Shown here in pieces: positions 26,501 to 39,300 of a stretch of DNA of 64,000 nucleotides. The translations under genes were made by a program, and so were the position numbers. The stretch's first letter is position 1. The number at the start of each line of letters is the position of its first letter. Origin of the DNA: Nemopilema nomurai (lineage: Eukaryota > Cnidaria > Scyphozoa > Rhizostomeae > Rhizostomatidae); NCBI GenBank assembly GCA_003864495.1, contig ML133500.1:582710-646709 (forward strand), read 5' to 3'. The notes under the pieces are model-generated. The model ran no database searches. It saw only the letters and a program-made list of their open reading frames with translations, and was not told the DNA's origin.

Positions 26501-27357
26501 TAACGGCAGCTGGTAGGTAGCTACTTAAAAATATCTTGAAAGTAGGTAATAATTGGTAGATAGAATGTGGATGCATGAAAAATTAGAGAAACTACCCCGT
26601 TTAACGAAATAAAGATACGAGTTGAGTAGAAGCAAATAGAAAGTTGCTAATTAAGGGTAGATGTATAGTAGCCAATTAAAAGTGAATATATAGAAGCTAC
26701 TAAAGGGTAGATGGAAAATAGCACTAATTATGGACAAAGGGACAGTAGCTTCTAAGGGTAGATAAAAAGTAGCGCTACCTCAGGACTTATAGATAGTAGC
26801 AGTACTTAAGGACTTACAGAGTGTAGCTATTTATAAGTTGATAAAGAGTAGCTACGTAAAGGTAGATCTAAAGTAGCTAATTAAGGGTAGATAGAAAGTA
26901 GCGCTACTTAAGGACGTATAGATAGTAGGTCCTTAAGGGTAGATAAAGACTAGCTACTAAAAGGTAGATCTAAAGTAGCTACTTAAGGGTAGATAGAAAG
27001 TAGCGCTAATTAAGGACGTATAGATAGTAAGTCCTTAAGGGTAGATAAAGACTAGCTACTTTAAGGTAGATCTAAAGTAGCTACTTAAGGGTAGATATTA
27101 AGTAGCGCTACTTAAGGACGTATAGATAGTAGGTCCTTAAGGGTAGATAAAGACTAGCTACTTAAAGGTAGATCTAAAGTAGCTAATTAAGGGTAGATAG
27201 AAAGTAGCGCTACTTAAGGACGTATAGATAGTAGGTCCTTAAGGGCAGATAAAGACTAGCTACTTTAAGGTAGATCTAAAGTAGCTACTTAAGGGTAGAT
27301 ATTAAGTAGCACTACTTAAGGACGTATAGATAGTAGTAAGCAATACAGCTCTTTAGT
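26500..27357 (-). repeat. ~102 bp higher-order satellite, inverted arm
   Basis: Degenerate ~25 bp subunits of the form AGTAGCTACTTAAGGGTAGAT. They are organised in the inner part into a ~102 bp higher-order unit (AAGTAGCGCTACTTAAGGAC and TAAAGACTAGCTACTT recur every ~102 bp). The array reads as the reverse complement of the arrays at 27440 and 33372 and ends in AGTAGTAAGCAATACAGCTC. Subunits contain self-complementary cores AAGTAGCGCTACTT and AAGTAGCTACTT. Confidence 0.9.
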
Positions 27358-27455
27358 ACCTGTACCTTAAGCAGCTACTTAGTACCTGTACCTTAAGCAG
27401 CTACTTAGCACCTGTACCTTAAGCAGCTACTTAATACCTGTACCTTAAGCAGCTA
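27358..27455. repeat. 26 bp variant repeat at the inversion centre
   Basis: Four tandem copies of a ~26 bp unit, GTACCTGTACCTTAAGCAGC plus TACTTA, sit exactly between the inverted and forward arms. They are absent at the equivalent start of the second array (33372). Confidence 0.85.
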
Positions 27456-29000
27456 CTTTAGATCTACCTTAAAGTAGCTAGTCTTTATCTACCCTTAAGG
27501 ACTTACTATATATACGTCCTTAAGTAGCGCTACTTAATATATACCCTTAAGTAGCTACTTTAGATCTACCTTTTAGTAGCTAGTCTTTATCTACCCTTAA
27601 GGACCTACTATCTATACGTCCTTAAGTAGCGCTACTTTCTATTTACCCTTAAGTAGCTACTTTAGATCTACCTTTTAGAAGCTAGTCTTTATCTACCCTT
27701 AAGGACCTACTATCTATACGTCCTTAAGTAGCGCTACTTAATATCTACCCTTAAGTAGCTACTTTAGATCTACCTTTAAGTAGCTAGTCTTTATCTACCC
27801 TTAAGGACCTACTATCTATACGTCCTTAAGTAGCGCTACTTTCTATCTACCCTTAAGTAGCTACTTTAGATCTACCTTTTAGAAGCTAGTCTTTATCTAC
27901 CCTTAAGGACCTACTATCTATACGTCCTTAAGTAGCGCTACTTTCTATTTACCCTTAAGTAGCTACTATCTATATAACCTTAAGTAGTGCTGCTTTCTAT
28001 TTACCTTTAAGTAGCTACTCTTAACCTACCCTTAAGGACCTACTATCTATACGTCCTTAAGTAGCACTTCTTTCTATCTACCCTTAAGTAGCTACTGTAT
28101 ATCTACACTTAAGGAGCCACTATCTATACGTCCTTAAGTAGCGCTACTTTCTATTTACCCTTAAGTAGCTACTTTATATCTACCCTTCAAAAGCTACTCT
28201 CTATATGTCCTTAAGTAGCGCTACTTTCTTTCTATCTATCCTTAAGTAGCTAATCTATATCTACCCTTAAGTAACTACTATCTTATGTCCTTACTATCCT
28301 ATATCTATATGTATTTAAGTAGTGCTACTTTGTGCCTACCCATAAGTAGCTACTCTATATCAGCCCTCAAGTAGATACCATTTACATATCCTTGAGGTAG
28401 CTATTCTCCATATGCCTTTAATTAAGTACCTTCTATCTACGTTCAAATAGCTTCTATCTATGTGTCCTTTAGTATCTACTATCCATACACGCTCAATCAT
28501 GGCAACTTTCTATTAACACTGAAGTACATACTTTCTAGCTACCGGTAAGTACTTTCGACGCTAAAGTAACTAGTTAATTTTATATACCCCTAAGTGGCTA
28601 TCCAGAATTGGGCCCCTAAATAGCTATGTTCTATCTTACTTTAAGTAAGTACTTTTTATATCCTTGGAAGAATCTATCTATTATTCAATAGCTACGTTCT
28701 ATCTTCCCTTTAAGATCTATTTAAGCAGCTACCCTTAAGTGTTTTTAAAAGCTATCTACTACCTACTGCCTGAAAGCAGCTACCTGCACTGTCCTATTTT
28801 CTAAATAAGCTGCTGTTATTTGCATCCATCTATAAGATTATACCTCACATCTAGTCTTAAATAGCTCTCTTTGACCTAATCCATGTAAATAACTCAAGAT
28901 GCATTCATTATGCTTTCGGGTAGCTCCTATCTTTTGCCATTAAGCAGCTACTCATTCCTGTCCTTGAATAGCAAGCTTGCATATTTGCTTAAATGACTAC
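27440..29000 (+). repeat. ~102 bp higher-order satellite array, copy A
   Basis: Forward array of ~25 bp subunits (CTACCCTTAAGTAGCTACTT) in a ~102 bp higher-order unit that includes CTATACGTCCTTAAGTAGCG. Regular to about 28200, then increasingly degenerate. It runs opposite to 26500-27357. Confidence 0.92.
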
Positions 29001-29522
29001 TTTATATGTACTTTAAAGCAGTTAGTATATGCCTTCCCCTAACTACCTTTCTTTCTCTTTGTCATAATATGTGTTCGTTCAATCTAGCTTTTCGAGTACT
29101 TATTCAATTATCCGGCCTTCTAAAGACATGTGATTTCAAGATGCGTGCGGACAAACTTTTAATCATCATCAGTCAGCCTTTTTAGTTGAAAAATCATCAT
29201 TCAGTCTTCTCTTCTAATCAACACATTACAATTCGAAGGTTGAAAAAAGTTTTCGTTCTTTTTGGCAATACAATATAATTCTTCTAGGGATTATTTCAGT
29301 TTTAGTGGATAAGAACTTATTTAATGAAAAATGAGCCATACATTCACCGCCAAAATCTTGATGAAAATAGAAATTAATGCTTTAAGTAAAGCCAAATATA
29401 TAGGTCTAGAGTAAAAATCATAGCTAAGAACTACCAACTTAAGAACTACTATTATAAATCAATAGATAAATACTAGCTACATGTATTATTACTGAGACAT
29501 TGAAAGGGAGTAATTTACTCAC

Positions 29523-31266
29523 CTCTTCTGTATAGAGCCACCAATTGAACAACACCTTTTAGCTACTAGTGCCAAACGTTTCGCCGCAACCAATTCTTGA
29601 TGTTGATTATATTTGGCCTGTCAAAACAAAGTAAGCAATTAATGGTAGCTATCACAGAAAGACCTTTGCAACTCAGTAGAACTACAACTCACAAGCAAAG
29701 ATTGCATAAAAGGGCAAGAAAACCAAGCCCTGCCACAAAAAGGAAACAAGTTTTAACAAGGTAATTTGACAAAAATTGATCAAAAACATTTCTGGAATCT
29801 ATTCATTTTTCATATCAATATACCCTGGTTCTTGTATCAAACTAATTTAAATAACATCTACTTGAAAACAACAACATTCCATTTAATATATTTCATGTCT
29901 TAAAACAAACAAATAGGCATTTCAGGCAAACAAATGAACAAATAGATTTCAGAGAATGATGAATCACAACTATTGTCAAACAAGAAAATGACTTCTGTTG
30001 ATGTGATAATGTACCAACTCAATGGGTATTATTTCCTTGATGTGAAATTATCAAAAGTGGCTTAAAATGTGATTTCATACCAAATATGCTTGTATAACCA
30101 TACAATATGAGACAAATCATGATTCAGAAAAAATTATACACTTCACTGGGAAAAGCAAGACACCAACCTAAAATCAAATAATGGAATAGAATAATAACTA
30201 ACCTTTTCAATGCTGGGTTTGCCAAGCCCTGAGTGTGGAAACATTTTCCATTTTGAATCCTTGGCCTGTAAAACACCATTAAAATGTGCATGTGACAAAT
30301 AATCAATATTGTGATTCAACAGCTAAAGTTTCAGTAGTTCCAAACAAAAATTAGCTCACTGCTGATTAAAAAAATGCAATAGAAGGAGTTTTAATGATAA
30401 TAATCTAGGATATTAGTCAATTTAAATCCAACTGGTAGTAGCTTAATCCATTGAAAATTTGTGGAGATGCTTCATGAAGAATCACAATTGATAAAATTAA
30501 TTGAAATTAGCAAAAAATTCATCTAATTTAAATTAATAGCTAAGCTAAATTCTATATTTGCAAGCTATTTCTAGTCAGGGTCTTTTAACAACAATTTAAA
30601 GAATCTCTTTCAAGGTATGTGCTAGGTAAGTGCTAGATAAGTCACTGTGAAAATCTAAATATGTATCATAGTATTTATTCAAATTAACCCAAAAGGAAAG
30701 TAAAAAAATGTTTAACTGCCATGCTTCCAGGGCAGGGTAAGTGTATTTCATAAATGCCTCAATCAATTAGCAGTTTATTGGTGATAACTGATACATTTGA
30801 TATGGACGATGCTAAGAGAAAAACAACAAAAGAACTTTTAATTATTATCACTTTTCAAACACCAAGAAAAAGGCAAGGAAATTGCTGCTCTAAAAAACTA
30901 AAGCCACGTTTACAAAACACTAGGATGACTATTTTAATATATAGAACGTAATGTTTGGTGACTAGTGTTTGAAAGTAGAACCAATAGCAGTCTTCTTGAT
31001 ATGAAAGATTTTGGCAGTGAACTTCATTTTAATAAGTGATCCGAGGCAGAAAACTTTATTACCTTTTGTTCACAACAGAGCAGAACCTAGCGTATGATAC
31101 TTGCCTACACTTTAGAGAAAAAGATTGAGCGTTAAATGTAAAAGATGTTAAATGTCACAAGATCAGCTGCGCTCAGCCCATTTCATTTAACATTTGTTAC
31201 TTTTTGAACAGAAGATTCTACCTGGATAGAGCCCACTACTCTAATGCCTTGCACTTTTGCAGACAT
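29523..31266 (-). CDS. Small multi-exon gene model in duplication copy A
   Basis: Three candidate coding exons: 31222-31266 (MSAKVQGIRVVGSIQ, ATG at 31266, donor CAG/GTAGAA), 30203-30265 (AKDSKWKMFPHSGLGKPSIE and K) and 29523-29617 (starts AKYNQHQELVAAKRLALVAK). Exons 1 and 2 are phase 0, and exon 3 ends in phase 2 at a GTGAGT donor. I found no terminal exon, so the model is incomplete or truncated by the array to its left. The third exon is basic and Ala/Lys/Arg-rich. I do not recognise the family. Exon 3 stays open in copy B at 35487-35581 with several amino-acid changes, which argues for past coding function. Confidence 0.4.
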
Positions 31267-31489
31267 TTTGATAGTACAAGTTATCGAGAGGAGTTAGGAA
31301 TAAAATCATCATGAAAATCTCTATATTTCTAATTCAGTTTTAAAATCTTTGAAAATCGTGTGACTGAGTGATCACAAGACCACTTCAAGAGGCATTTTCG
31401 AAGACGGCTTTAGTGTTGGGCAAATTATTAGGCCAATCTACAAAAAAGCTGTACTTACAAATGAAAAGTTCTGATTTGACATTTTTATT

Positions 31490-31579
31490 CTATTTCTCCG
31501 TATCCCATTTCTTTCCATCAGTCCTTGACACAACTTGCCATATTCTACGCTTCCTTTGGGCTTGTGCATCCGGCTCCAT
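31490..31579 (-). CDS. 29-codon ORF upstream of the small gene, conserved in both copies
   Basis: An ORF starting MEPDAQAQRKRRIWQVVSRT lies 5' of the three-exon model. In copy B (37452-37541) it has the same length, with one synonymous and one E-to-K change. It could be an alternative first exon, an upstream ORF or chance. The small number of changes gives little power. Confidence 0.2.
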   Translation of the reverse strand: MEPDAQAQRKRRIWQVVSRTDGKKWDTEK

Positions 31580-33371
31580 CTTGTTGCCAAGTTGACCTTT
31601 GCGCTCAGTTTGAATGTTCCCGCCAGGTGAAGGATCTGCGAATGGCGCTCAAAGCAGGCTGGTGTCTTTCAAGAACGAGAACAATAGGTCGCTCGATCCA
31701 GTCTTTCCCCCTTGCAGATGCTACCCAGAGCAGCAAAACCACGGGAAGTTGCAATCTGGTCCCCACTCCAAGTACGGTGGGTGATAATATTAACGTGTGA
31801 AATGACCGGAATAAAGGGATGTTTTGATAGACAAATAAAAATTGCTAATAAATTAAAAAATCAGGTTCAAGATAGTGATCTTTAGTATGCATCAAAAACA
31901 CCTATCATGAAAAATAGGGTAGGACAATTCTTGTATGGTTTTCGGAAGTCTATAAGCTCAAAGATGTTTTCAACACTAGCTACGCACGATACGATAAATT
32001 GAAAGAAGAAGCCATCAAATTTGAGTCAAAAATTTGAAAAACAATTTACGCAGTACTTCTTGTTTAAGATATGTTAAATTGGCATTATGTCTATATATCT
32101 CATATCTCGTTTTACATGTGCAAATTGTACGGCTTAAATTAAAGCTAACTTTAATATATATGTAGAAGAACAGCGTGGAAAAACAGCATTCAGCTCATAT
32201 TTACGGCGTATCAAAGGTTGATAAGAGAAATCTAATCACCAATATATTATGTACAAAGAAAATAAATAACGTAACGTTATTGCAATAAACTCTGAAAGCA
32301 TTGCATGTGATTTGCAAAGAAACTTCGCTCTAAACCTTAGCATATGGTTTCTTAATTCTTAGAAGAAGTGTGCTTTCTTGCAATAATGTAGCAATTATGA
32401 CTCAGACAGGAGACTAAACAGAAGCTTTGTTTATTAATCCAACAACATTGTTAGGTAGGAAGTGTAGAAAGATTTACCAGGGAATTTACAAGCTTTTTTA
32501 AAAGGAAAATACTTTTGGTGGTTTATTTATAATGCTTCTGTAAAAATGGTGATCTTCACCGATGATTTTGATTCACTGAAAACGTTGATGACCTTCCCGT
32601 GCTTGTAAGCTGTACAGTGTCACGGGGGGTATCATCATTTTCATACAAGTTTTTGAAATTTAATCTGCTCTTTGCCATCGTTCCTAACAAATTCTCAAAC
32701 GAATCAGTATGAAAATTATACTTTAGTTCAATAAACAGAGTGATTCAATATCCTTTCCATCCTGCAAAAGGCTGAGAGAATCACGGAAAGCATATTAAGA
32801 CATCATTATACATCATTTTGCCTTGTTGTCAAGTTTTTGAGCCTCTGAGGATTGCACAAAACTGCGCAATGACAAATTGTGCTTCTTACTTTGTTGTGCT
32901 ACTTTTGCCTAGTTTACCCTGGTTATGAGCTGGCTGTCATTGGCTAGCCACGGTAGGCAACAATAAAAAGCAATGAAATTTTGGCAACTTTCTCTGTCTC
33001 TTTCTGCACGATCACAACTTTCGAATTGTCTTGGATCATTTCCACATGAAAGGGGAAAGGCAACTAGAATTGAGCATCAAAAGCATTTCTTAAAAAATCA
33101 TTAGTCATATAACATATGCATCTCAGCGTAAACCCATAAATTAATACATTGAATAATCGCTAAAAAATTATTTGGAAAAAGGATGTGTTCATCTTAAGTT
33201 AAAAATGTTCCTCGTCAATTACATGCAACATTAAATCTAATTAGATACCCACAAATCGTTCAATCATTTTCAATTCGTAACTTGCCCAAACGAAGCATCA
33301 AAAAACATGTTAGCTCGTGAGTTTAATTCCCATTTATTCAAACTTTAATTTTCTTTTCAAAAAAGCAACGT

Positions 33372-35000
33372 GCTAAAGAGCTGTATTGCTTACTACTATC
33401 TATCTGTCCTTAAGTAGCTACTTTATATCTACCTTTAAGTAGCTACTCTTTATCTACCCTTAAGGAACCTACTATCTATACGTCCTTAAGTAGCGCTACT
33501 TTCTAACTACCCTTAAGTAGCTACTTTATATCTACACTCAAGTAGCTACTATCTATATAACCTTAAGTAGTGCTGCATTCTATCTACCTTTAAGTAGCTA
33601 TTCTCAACCTACCCTTAAGGAGCTACTATCTATACGTCCTTAAGTAGCGCTACTTTCTATCTACCCTTAAGTAGCTACTTTAGATCTACCTTTAAGTAGC
33701 TAGTCTTTATCTACCCTTAAGGACATATTATCTATACGTCCTTAAGTAGCGCTACTTAATATCTACCCTTAAGTAGCTACTTTAGATCTACCTTTAAGTA
33801 GCTACTCTTAACCTACCCTTAAGGACCTACTATCTATACGTCCTAAAGTAGCGCTACTTAATATCTACCCTTAAGTAGCTACTTTAAATCTACCTTTGAG
33901 TAGCTACTCTTAATCTACCCTTAAGGACCTACTATCTATACGTCCTTAAGTAGCGCCACTTTATATCTACCCTTAAGTAGCTACTTTATATCTACACTCA
34001 AGTAGCTACTATCTATATAACCTTAAGTAGTACTGCTTTCTATCTACCTTTAAGTAGCTACTCTTAACCTACCCTTAAGGAGCTACTATCTATACGTCCT
34101 TAAGTAGCGCTACTTTCTATCTACCCTTAAGTAGCTACTTTATATCTACCCTTCAAAAGCTACTCTCTGTAAGTCCTTAAGTAGCGCTACTTTCTTTCTA
34201 TCTATCCTTAAGTAGCTAATCTATCTACCCTTAAGTAACTACTATCTTATGTCCTTACTATCCTATATCTATATGTATTTAAGTAGTGCTACTTTGTGCC
34301 TACCCATAAGTAGCTACTCTATATCAACCCTCAAGTAGATACCATTTACATATCCTTGAGGTAGCTATTCTCCATATGCCTTTAACTAAGTACCTTCTAT
34401 CTACGTTCAAATAGCTACTATCTATGTGTCCTTTAGTATCTACTGTCCATACACGCTCAATCATGGCAACTTTCTATTAACACTGAAGTACATACTTTCT
34501 AGCTACCGGTAAGTACTTTCGACGCTAAAGTAACTAGTTAATTTTATATACCCCTAAGTGGCTATCCAGAATTGGGCCCCTAAATAGCTATGTTCTATCT
34601 TCCTCTAAGTAAGTACTTTCTATATCCTTGGAAAAATCTATCTATTATTCAATAGCTACGTTCTATCTTCCCTTTAAGATCTATTTAAGCAGCTACCCTT
34701 AAGTGTTTTTAAAAGCTATCTACTATCTACTGCCTGAAAGCAGCTACCTGCACTGTCCTATTTTCTAAATAAGCTGCTGTTATTTGCATCCATCTATAAG
34801 ATTATACCTCACATCTAGTCTTAAATAGCTCTCTTTGACCTAATCCATGTAAATAGCTCAAGATGCCTTCAATATGCTCTTAGGTAGCTCCTATCTTTTG
34901 CCATTAAGCAGCTACTCATTCCTGTCCTTGAATAGCAAGCTTGCATATTTGCTTAAATGACTACTTTATATGTACTTTAAAGCAGTTAGTATATGCCTTC
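33372..35000 (+). repeat. ~102 bp higher-order satellite array, copy B
   Basis: Same subunits and orientation as 27440-29000. The degenerate distal part (from about 34200) matches copy A almost exactly, while the regular proximal part differs in unit number and order. Confidence 0.92.
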
Positions 35001-35486
35001 CCCTGACTACCTTTCTTTCTCTTTGTCATAATATGTGTTCGTTCAATCTAGCTTTTCGAGTACTTATTCAATTATCCGGCCTTCTAAAGACATGTGATTT
35101 CAAGATGCGTGCGGACAAACTTTTAATCATCATCAGTCAGCCTTTTTAGTTGAAAAATCATCATTCAGTCTTCTCTTCTAATCAACACATTACAATTCGA
35201 AGGTTGAAAAAAGTTTTCGTTCTTTTTGGCAATACAATATAATTCTTCTAGGGATTATTTCAGTTTTAGTGAATAAGAACTTATTTAATGAAAAATGAGC
35301 CATACATTCACCGCCAAAATCTTGATGAAAATAGAAATTAATGCTTTAAGTAAAGCCAAATATATAGGTCTAGAGTAAAAATCATAGCTAAGAACTACCA
35401 ACTTAAGAACTACTATTATAAATCAATAGATAAGTACTAGCTACATGTAACATGACTGAGACATTGAAAGGGAATAATTTACTCAC

Positions 35487-37228
35487 CTCTTCTGTATAGA
35501 GCCATCAATTGAACAACACCTTTTAGCTACTAGTGCCAAACGTTTTGCGCAAACCAGTTCTTGATTTTGATTACATTTGGCCTGTCAAAACAAAGTAAGC
35601 AATTAATGGTAGCTATCACAGAAAGACCTTTGCGACTAGGTTGAACTACAACTCACAAGCAAAGATTGCATAAAAGGGCAAGAAAACCAAGCCCTGCCAC
35701 AAAAAGGAAACAAGCTTTAACAAGGTAATTTGACAAAAATTGATCAAAAACATTTCTGGAATCTATTCATTTTTCATATCTATATACCCTGGTTCTTGTA
35801 TCAAACTAATTTAAATAACATCTACTTGGAATTAATAATAATAAATTTAATATATTTCAAGTCTTAAAACAAACAAATAGGCATTTCAGGCAAACAATGA
35901 AGAAATAGATTTTAGAGAATGATGAACCACAACTATTGTCAGACAAGAAAATGACTTCTGTTGATGTGATAATGTACCAACTCAATGGGTATTATTTCCT
36001 TGATGTGAAATTATCAAAAGTGGCTTCAAATGTGATTTCATACCAAATATGCTTGTATAACCATACAATATGGGACAAATCATGATTCAGAAAAAATTAT
36101 ACACTTCACTGGGAAAAGCAAGACACCAAATCTAAAATCAAATAATGGAAAAGAATAATAACTAACCTTTTCAATGCTGGGTATCCAAGCCCTGAGTGTG
36201 GAAATATTTTCCATTTTGAATCCTTGGCCTGTAAAACACCATTGAAATGTGCATCTGACAAATAATCAATATTGTGATTCAACAGCTAAAGTTTCAGTAG
36301 TTCCAAACAAAAATTAGCTCACTGCTGATTAAAACAAAATGCAATAGAAGGAGTTTAAATGATAATAATCCAGGATATTAGTCAATTTAAATCCAACTGG
36401 TAGTAGCTTAATCCATTGAAAATTTGTGGAGATGCTTCATGAAGAATCACAATTGATAAAAATTAATTGAAATTAGCAAAAAATTCATCTAATTTAAATT
36501 AATAGCTAAGCTAAATTCTATATTTGCAAGCTATTTCTAGTCAGGGTCTTTTACCAACAATTTAAAGAATCTCTTTCAAGGTATGTGCTAGGTAAGTGCT
36601 AGATAAGTCACTGTGAAAATCTAAATATGTATCATAGTATTTATTCAAATTAACCCAAAAGGAAAGTAAAAAAATGTTTAACTGCCATGCTTCCAGGGCA
36701 GGGTAAGTGTATTTCATAAATGCTCAATCAATTAGCAGTTTATTGGTGATAACTGATACATTTGATATGGACGATGCTAAGAGAAAACAACAAAAGAACT
36801 TTTAATTATTATCACTTTTCAAACACCAAGAAAAAGGCAAGGAAATTGCTGCTCTAAAAACTAAGCCACGTTTACAAAACACTAGGATGACTATTTTAAT
36901 ATATAGAACGTAATGTTTGGTGACTAGTGTTTGAAAGTAGAACCAATAGCAGTCTTCTTGATATGAAAGATTTTGGCAGTGAACTTCATTTTAATAAGTG
37001 ATCCGAGGCAGAAAACTTTATTACCTTTTGTTCACAACAGAGCAGAACCTAGCGTATGATACTTGCCTACACTTTAAAGAAAAAGATTGAGCGTTAAATG
37101 TAAAAGATGTTAAATGTCACAAGATCAGCTGCGCTCAGCCCATTTCATTTAACATTTGTTACTTTTTGAACAGAAGATTCTACCTGGATAGAGCCCACTA
37201 CTCTAATGCCTTGCACTTTTGCAGACAT
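35487..37228 (-). pseudogene. Copy B of the small gene model, frameshifted in exon 2
   Basis: Exon equivalents are 37184-37228 (identical 15 codons), 36167-36228 and 35487-35581. The middle exon is 62 bp against 63 in copy A: GGGTATCCAAGCC in place of GGGTTTGCCAAGCC. This shifts the frame, while the splice sites are intact. Exon 3 remains open (A K C N Q N Q E L V C A K R...). Confidence 0.45.
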
Positions 37229-39300
37229 TTTGATAGTACAAGTTATCGAGAGGAGTTAGGAATAAAATCAACATGAAAATCTCTATATTTCTAATTCAGT
37301 TTTAAAATCTTTGAAAATCGTGTGACTGAGTGATCGCAAGACCACTTCAAGAGGCATTTTCGAAGACGGCTTCAGTGTTGGGCAAATTATTAGGCCAATC
37401 TACAAAAAAGCTGTACTTACAAATGAAAAGTTCTGATTTGACATTTTTATTCTATTTCTTCGTATCCCATTTCTTTCCATCAGTCCTTGACACCACTTGC
37501 CATATTCTACGCTTCCTTTGGGCTTGTGCATCCGGCTCCATCTTTGTTGACCTTTGCGCTCAGTTTGAATGTTCCCGCCAGGTGAAGGATCTGCGATTGG
37601 CGCTCAAAGCAGGCTGCGGTCTTTCAAGAACGAGAACAATAGGTCGCTCGATCCAGTCTTTTCCCCCTTGCAGAGGCTGTTAAGGGCAGCAAAACCACGG
37701 GAAGTTGCAATCTGGTCCCCACTCCAAGTACGGTGGGTGATAATATTAACGTGTGAAATGACCGGAATAAAGAGATGTTTTGATAGACAAATAAAAATTG
37801 CTAATAAATTGAAAAATCAGGTTCAAGATCAAAAACACCTATCATGAAAAATAGGGTAGGACAATTCTTGTATGGTTTTCGGAAATCTATAAGCTCAAAG
37901 ATGTTTTCAACACTAGCTACGCACGATACGGTAAATTGAATGAAGAAGCCATCAAATTTGAGTCAAAAATTTGAAAAACAATTTACGCAGTACTTCTTGT
38001 TTAAGATATGTTAAATTGGCATTATGTCTATATATCTCATATCTCGTTTTACATGTGCAAATTGTACGGCTTAAATTAAAGCTAACTTTAATATATATGT
38101 AGAAGAACAGCGTGGAAAAACAGCATTCAGCTCATATTTACGGCGTATCAAAGGTTGATAAGAGAAATCTAATCACCATTATATTATGTACAAAGAAAAT
38201 AAATAACGTAACGTTATTGCAATAAACTCTGAAAGAATTGCATGTGATTTGCAAAGAAACTTCGCTCTAAACCTTAGCATATGGTTTCTTAATTCTTAGA
38301 AGAAGTGTGCTTTCTTGCAATAATGTAGCAATTATGACTCAGACAGGAGACTAAACAGAAGCTTTGTTTATTAATCCAACAACATTGTTAGATAGAAAGT
38401 GTAGAAAGATTTACCAGGGAATTTAAAAGCTTTTTTGAAAGGAAAATACTTTTGGTGGTTTATTTATAATGCTTCTGTAAAAATGGTGATCTTCACCGAT
38501 GATTTTGATTCACTGAAAACGTTGATGACCTTCCCGTGCTTGTAAGCTGTACAGTGTCACGGGGGGTATCATCATTTTCATACAAGTTTTTGAAATTTAA
38601 TCAGCTCTTTGCCATCGTTCCTAACAAATTCTCAAACGAATCAGTATGAAAATTATACTTTAGTTCAATAAACAGAGTGATTCGATATCCTTTCCATCCT
38701 GCAAAAGGCTGAGAGAATCACGGAAAGCATATTAAGACATCATTAAACATCATTTTGCCTTGTTGTCAAGTTTTTGAGCCTCTGAGGATTGCACAAAACT
38801 GCGCAATGACAAATTGTGCTTCTTACTTTGTTGTGCTACTTTTGCCTAGTTTACCCTGGTTATGAGCTGGCTGTCATTGGGTAGCCACGGTAGGCAACAA
38901 TAAAAACAATGAAATTTTGGCAACTTTCTGTCTCTTTCTGCACGATCACAACTTTCGAATTGTCTTGGATCATTGCCACATGAAAGGGGAAAGGCAACTA
39001 GAATTGAGCACCAAAAGCATTTCTTAAAAATCATTAGTCATATAACATATGCATCTCAGCGTAAACCCATAAATTAATACATTGAATAATCGCTAAAAAA
39101 TTATTTGGAAAAGGATGTGTTCATCTTAAGTTAAAAATGTTCCTCGTCAATTACATGCAACATTAAATCTAATTAGATACCCACAAATCGTTCAATTATT
39201 TTCAATTCGTAACATGTCCAAACGAAGCATAAAAAACATGTTAGCTCGTGAGTTTAATTCCCATTTATTCAAACTTTAATTTTCTTTTCAAAAAAGCAAC

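Larger units (their letters stand above)
27410..33364. repeat. Tandem segmental duplication, copy A (~5.95 kb)
   Basis: From about 28 kb to 33.36 kb this matches 34-39.3 kb almost base for base at an offset near 5962 (for example 29158/35122 and 31368/37330), with scattered substitutions and short indels. It contains a satellite array, a unique ~4.3 kb part and a small gene model. It ends at AAAAAAGCAAC. Confidence 0.93.
33372..39300. repeat. Tandem segmental duplication, copy B (~5.93 kb)
   Basis: The second head-to-tail copy begins GCTAAAGAGCTGTATTGCTT, which is the reverse complement of the end of the inverted arm near 27357. It runs through an array and unique part to AAAAAAGCAAC at about 39300. 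Differences from copy A are scattered, including a base loss in the exon 2 equivalent. Confidence 0.93.

Noticed and set aside
26500..29000. CRISPR-like appearance of short repeats at regular spacing
   Set aside because: There are no unique spacers, the repeats are degenerate and palindromic, and the genome is eukaryotic.
37330..37683. 117-codon plus-strand ORF (and its relative at 31368)
   Set aside because: The copy A counterpart is broken by indels into different frames, so the ORF is not maintained. It lies antisense to the small gene's 5' region.
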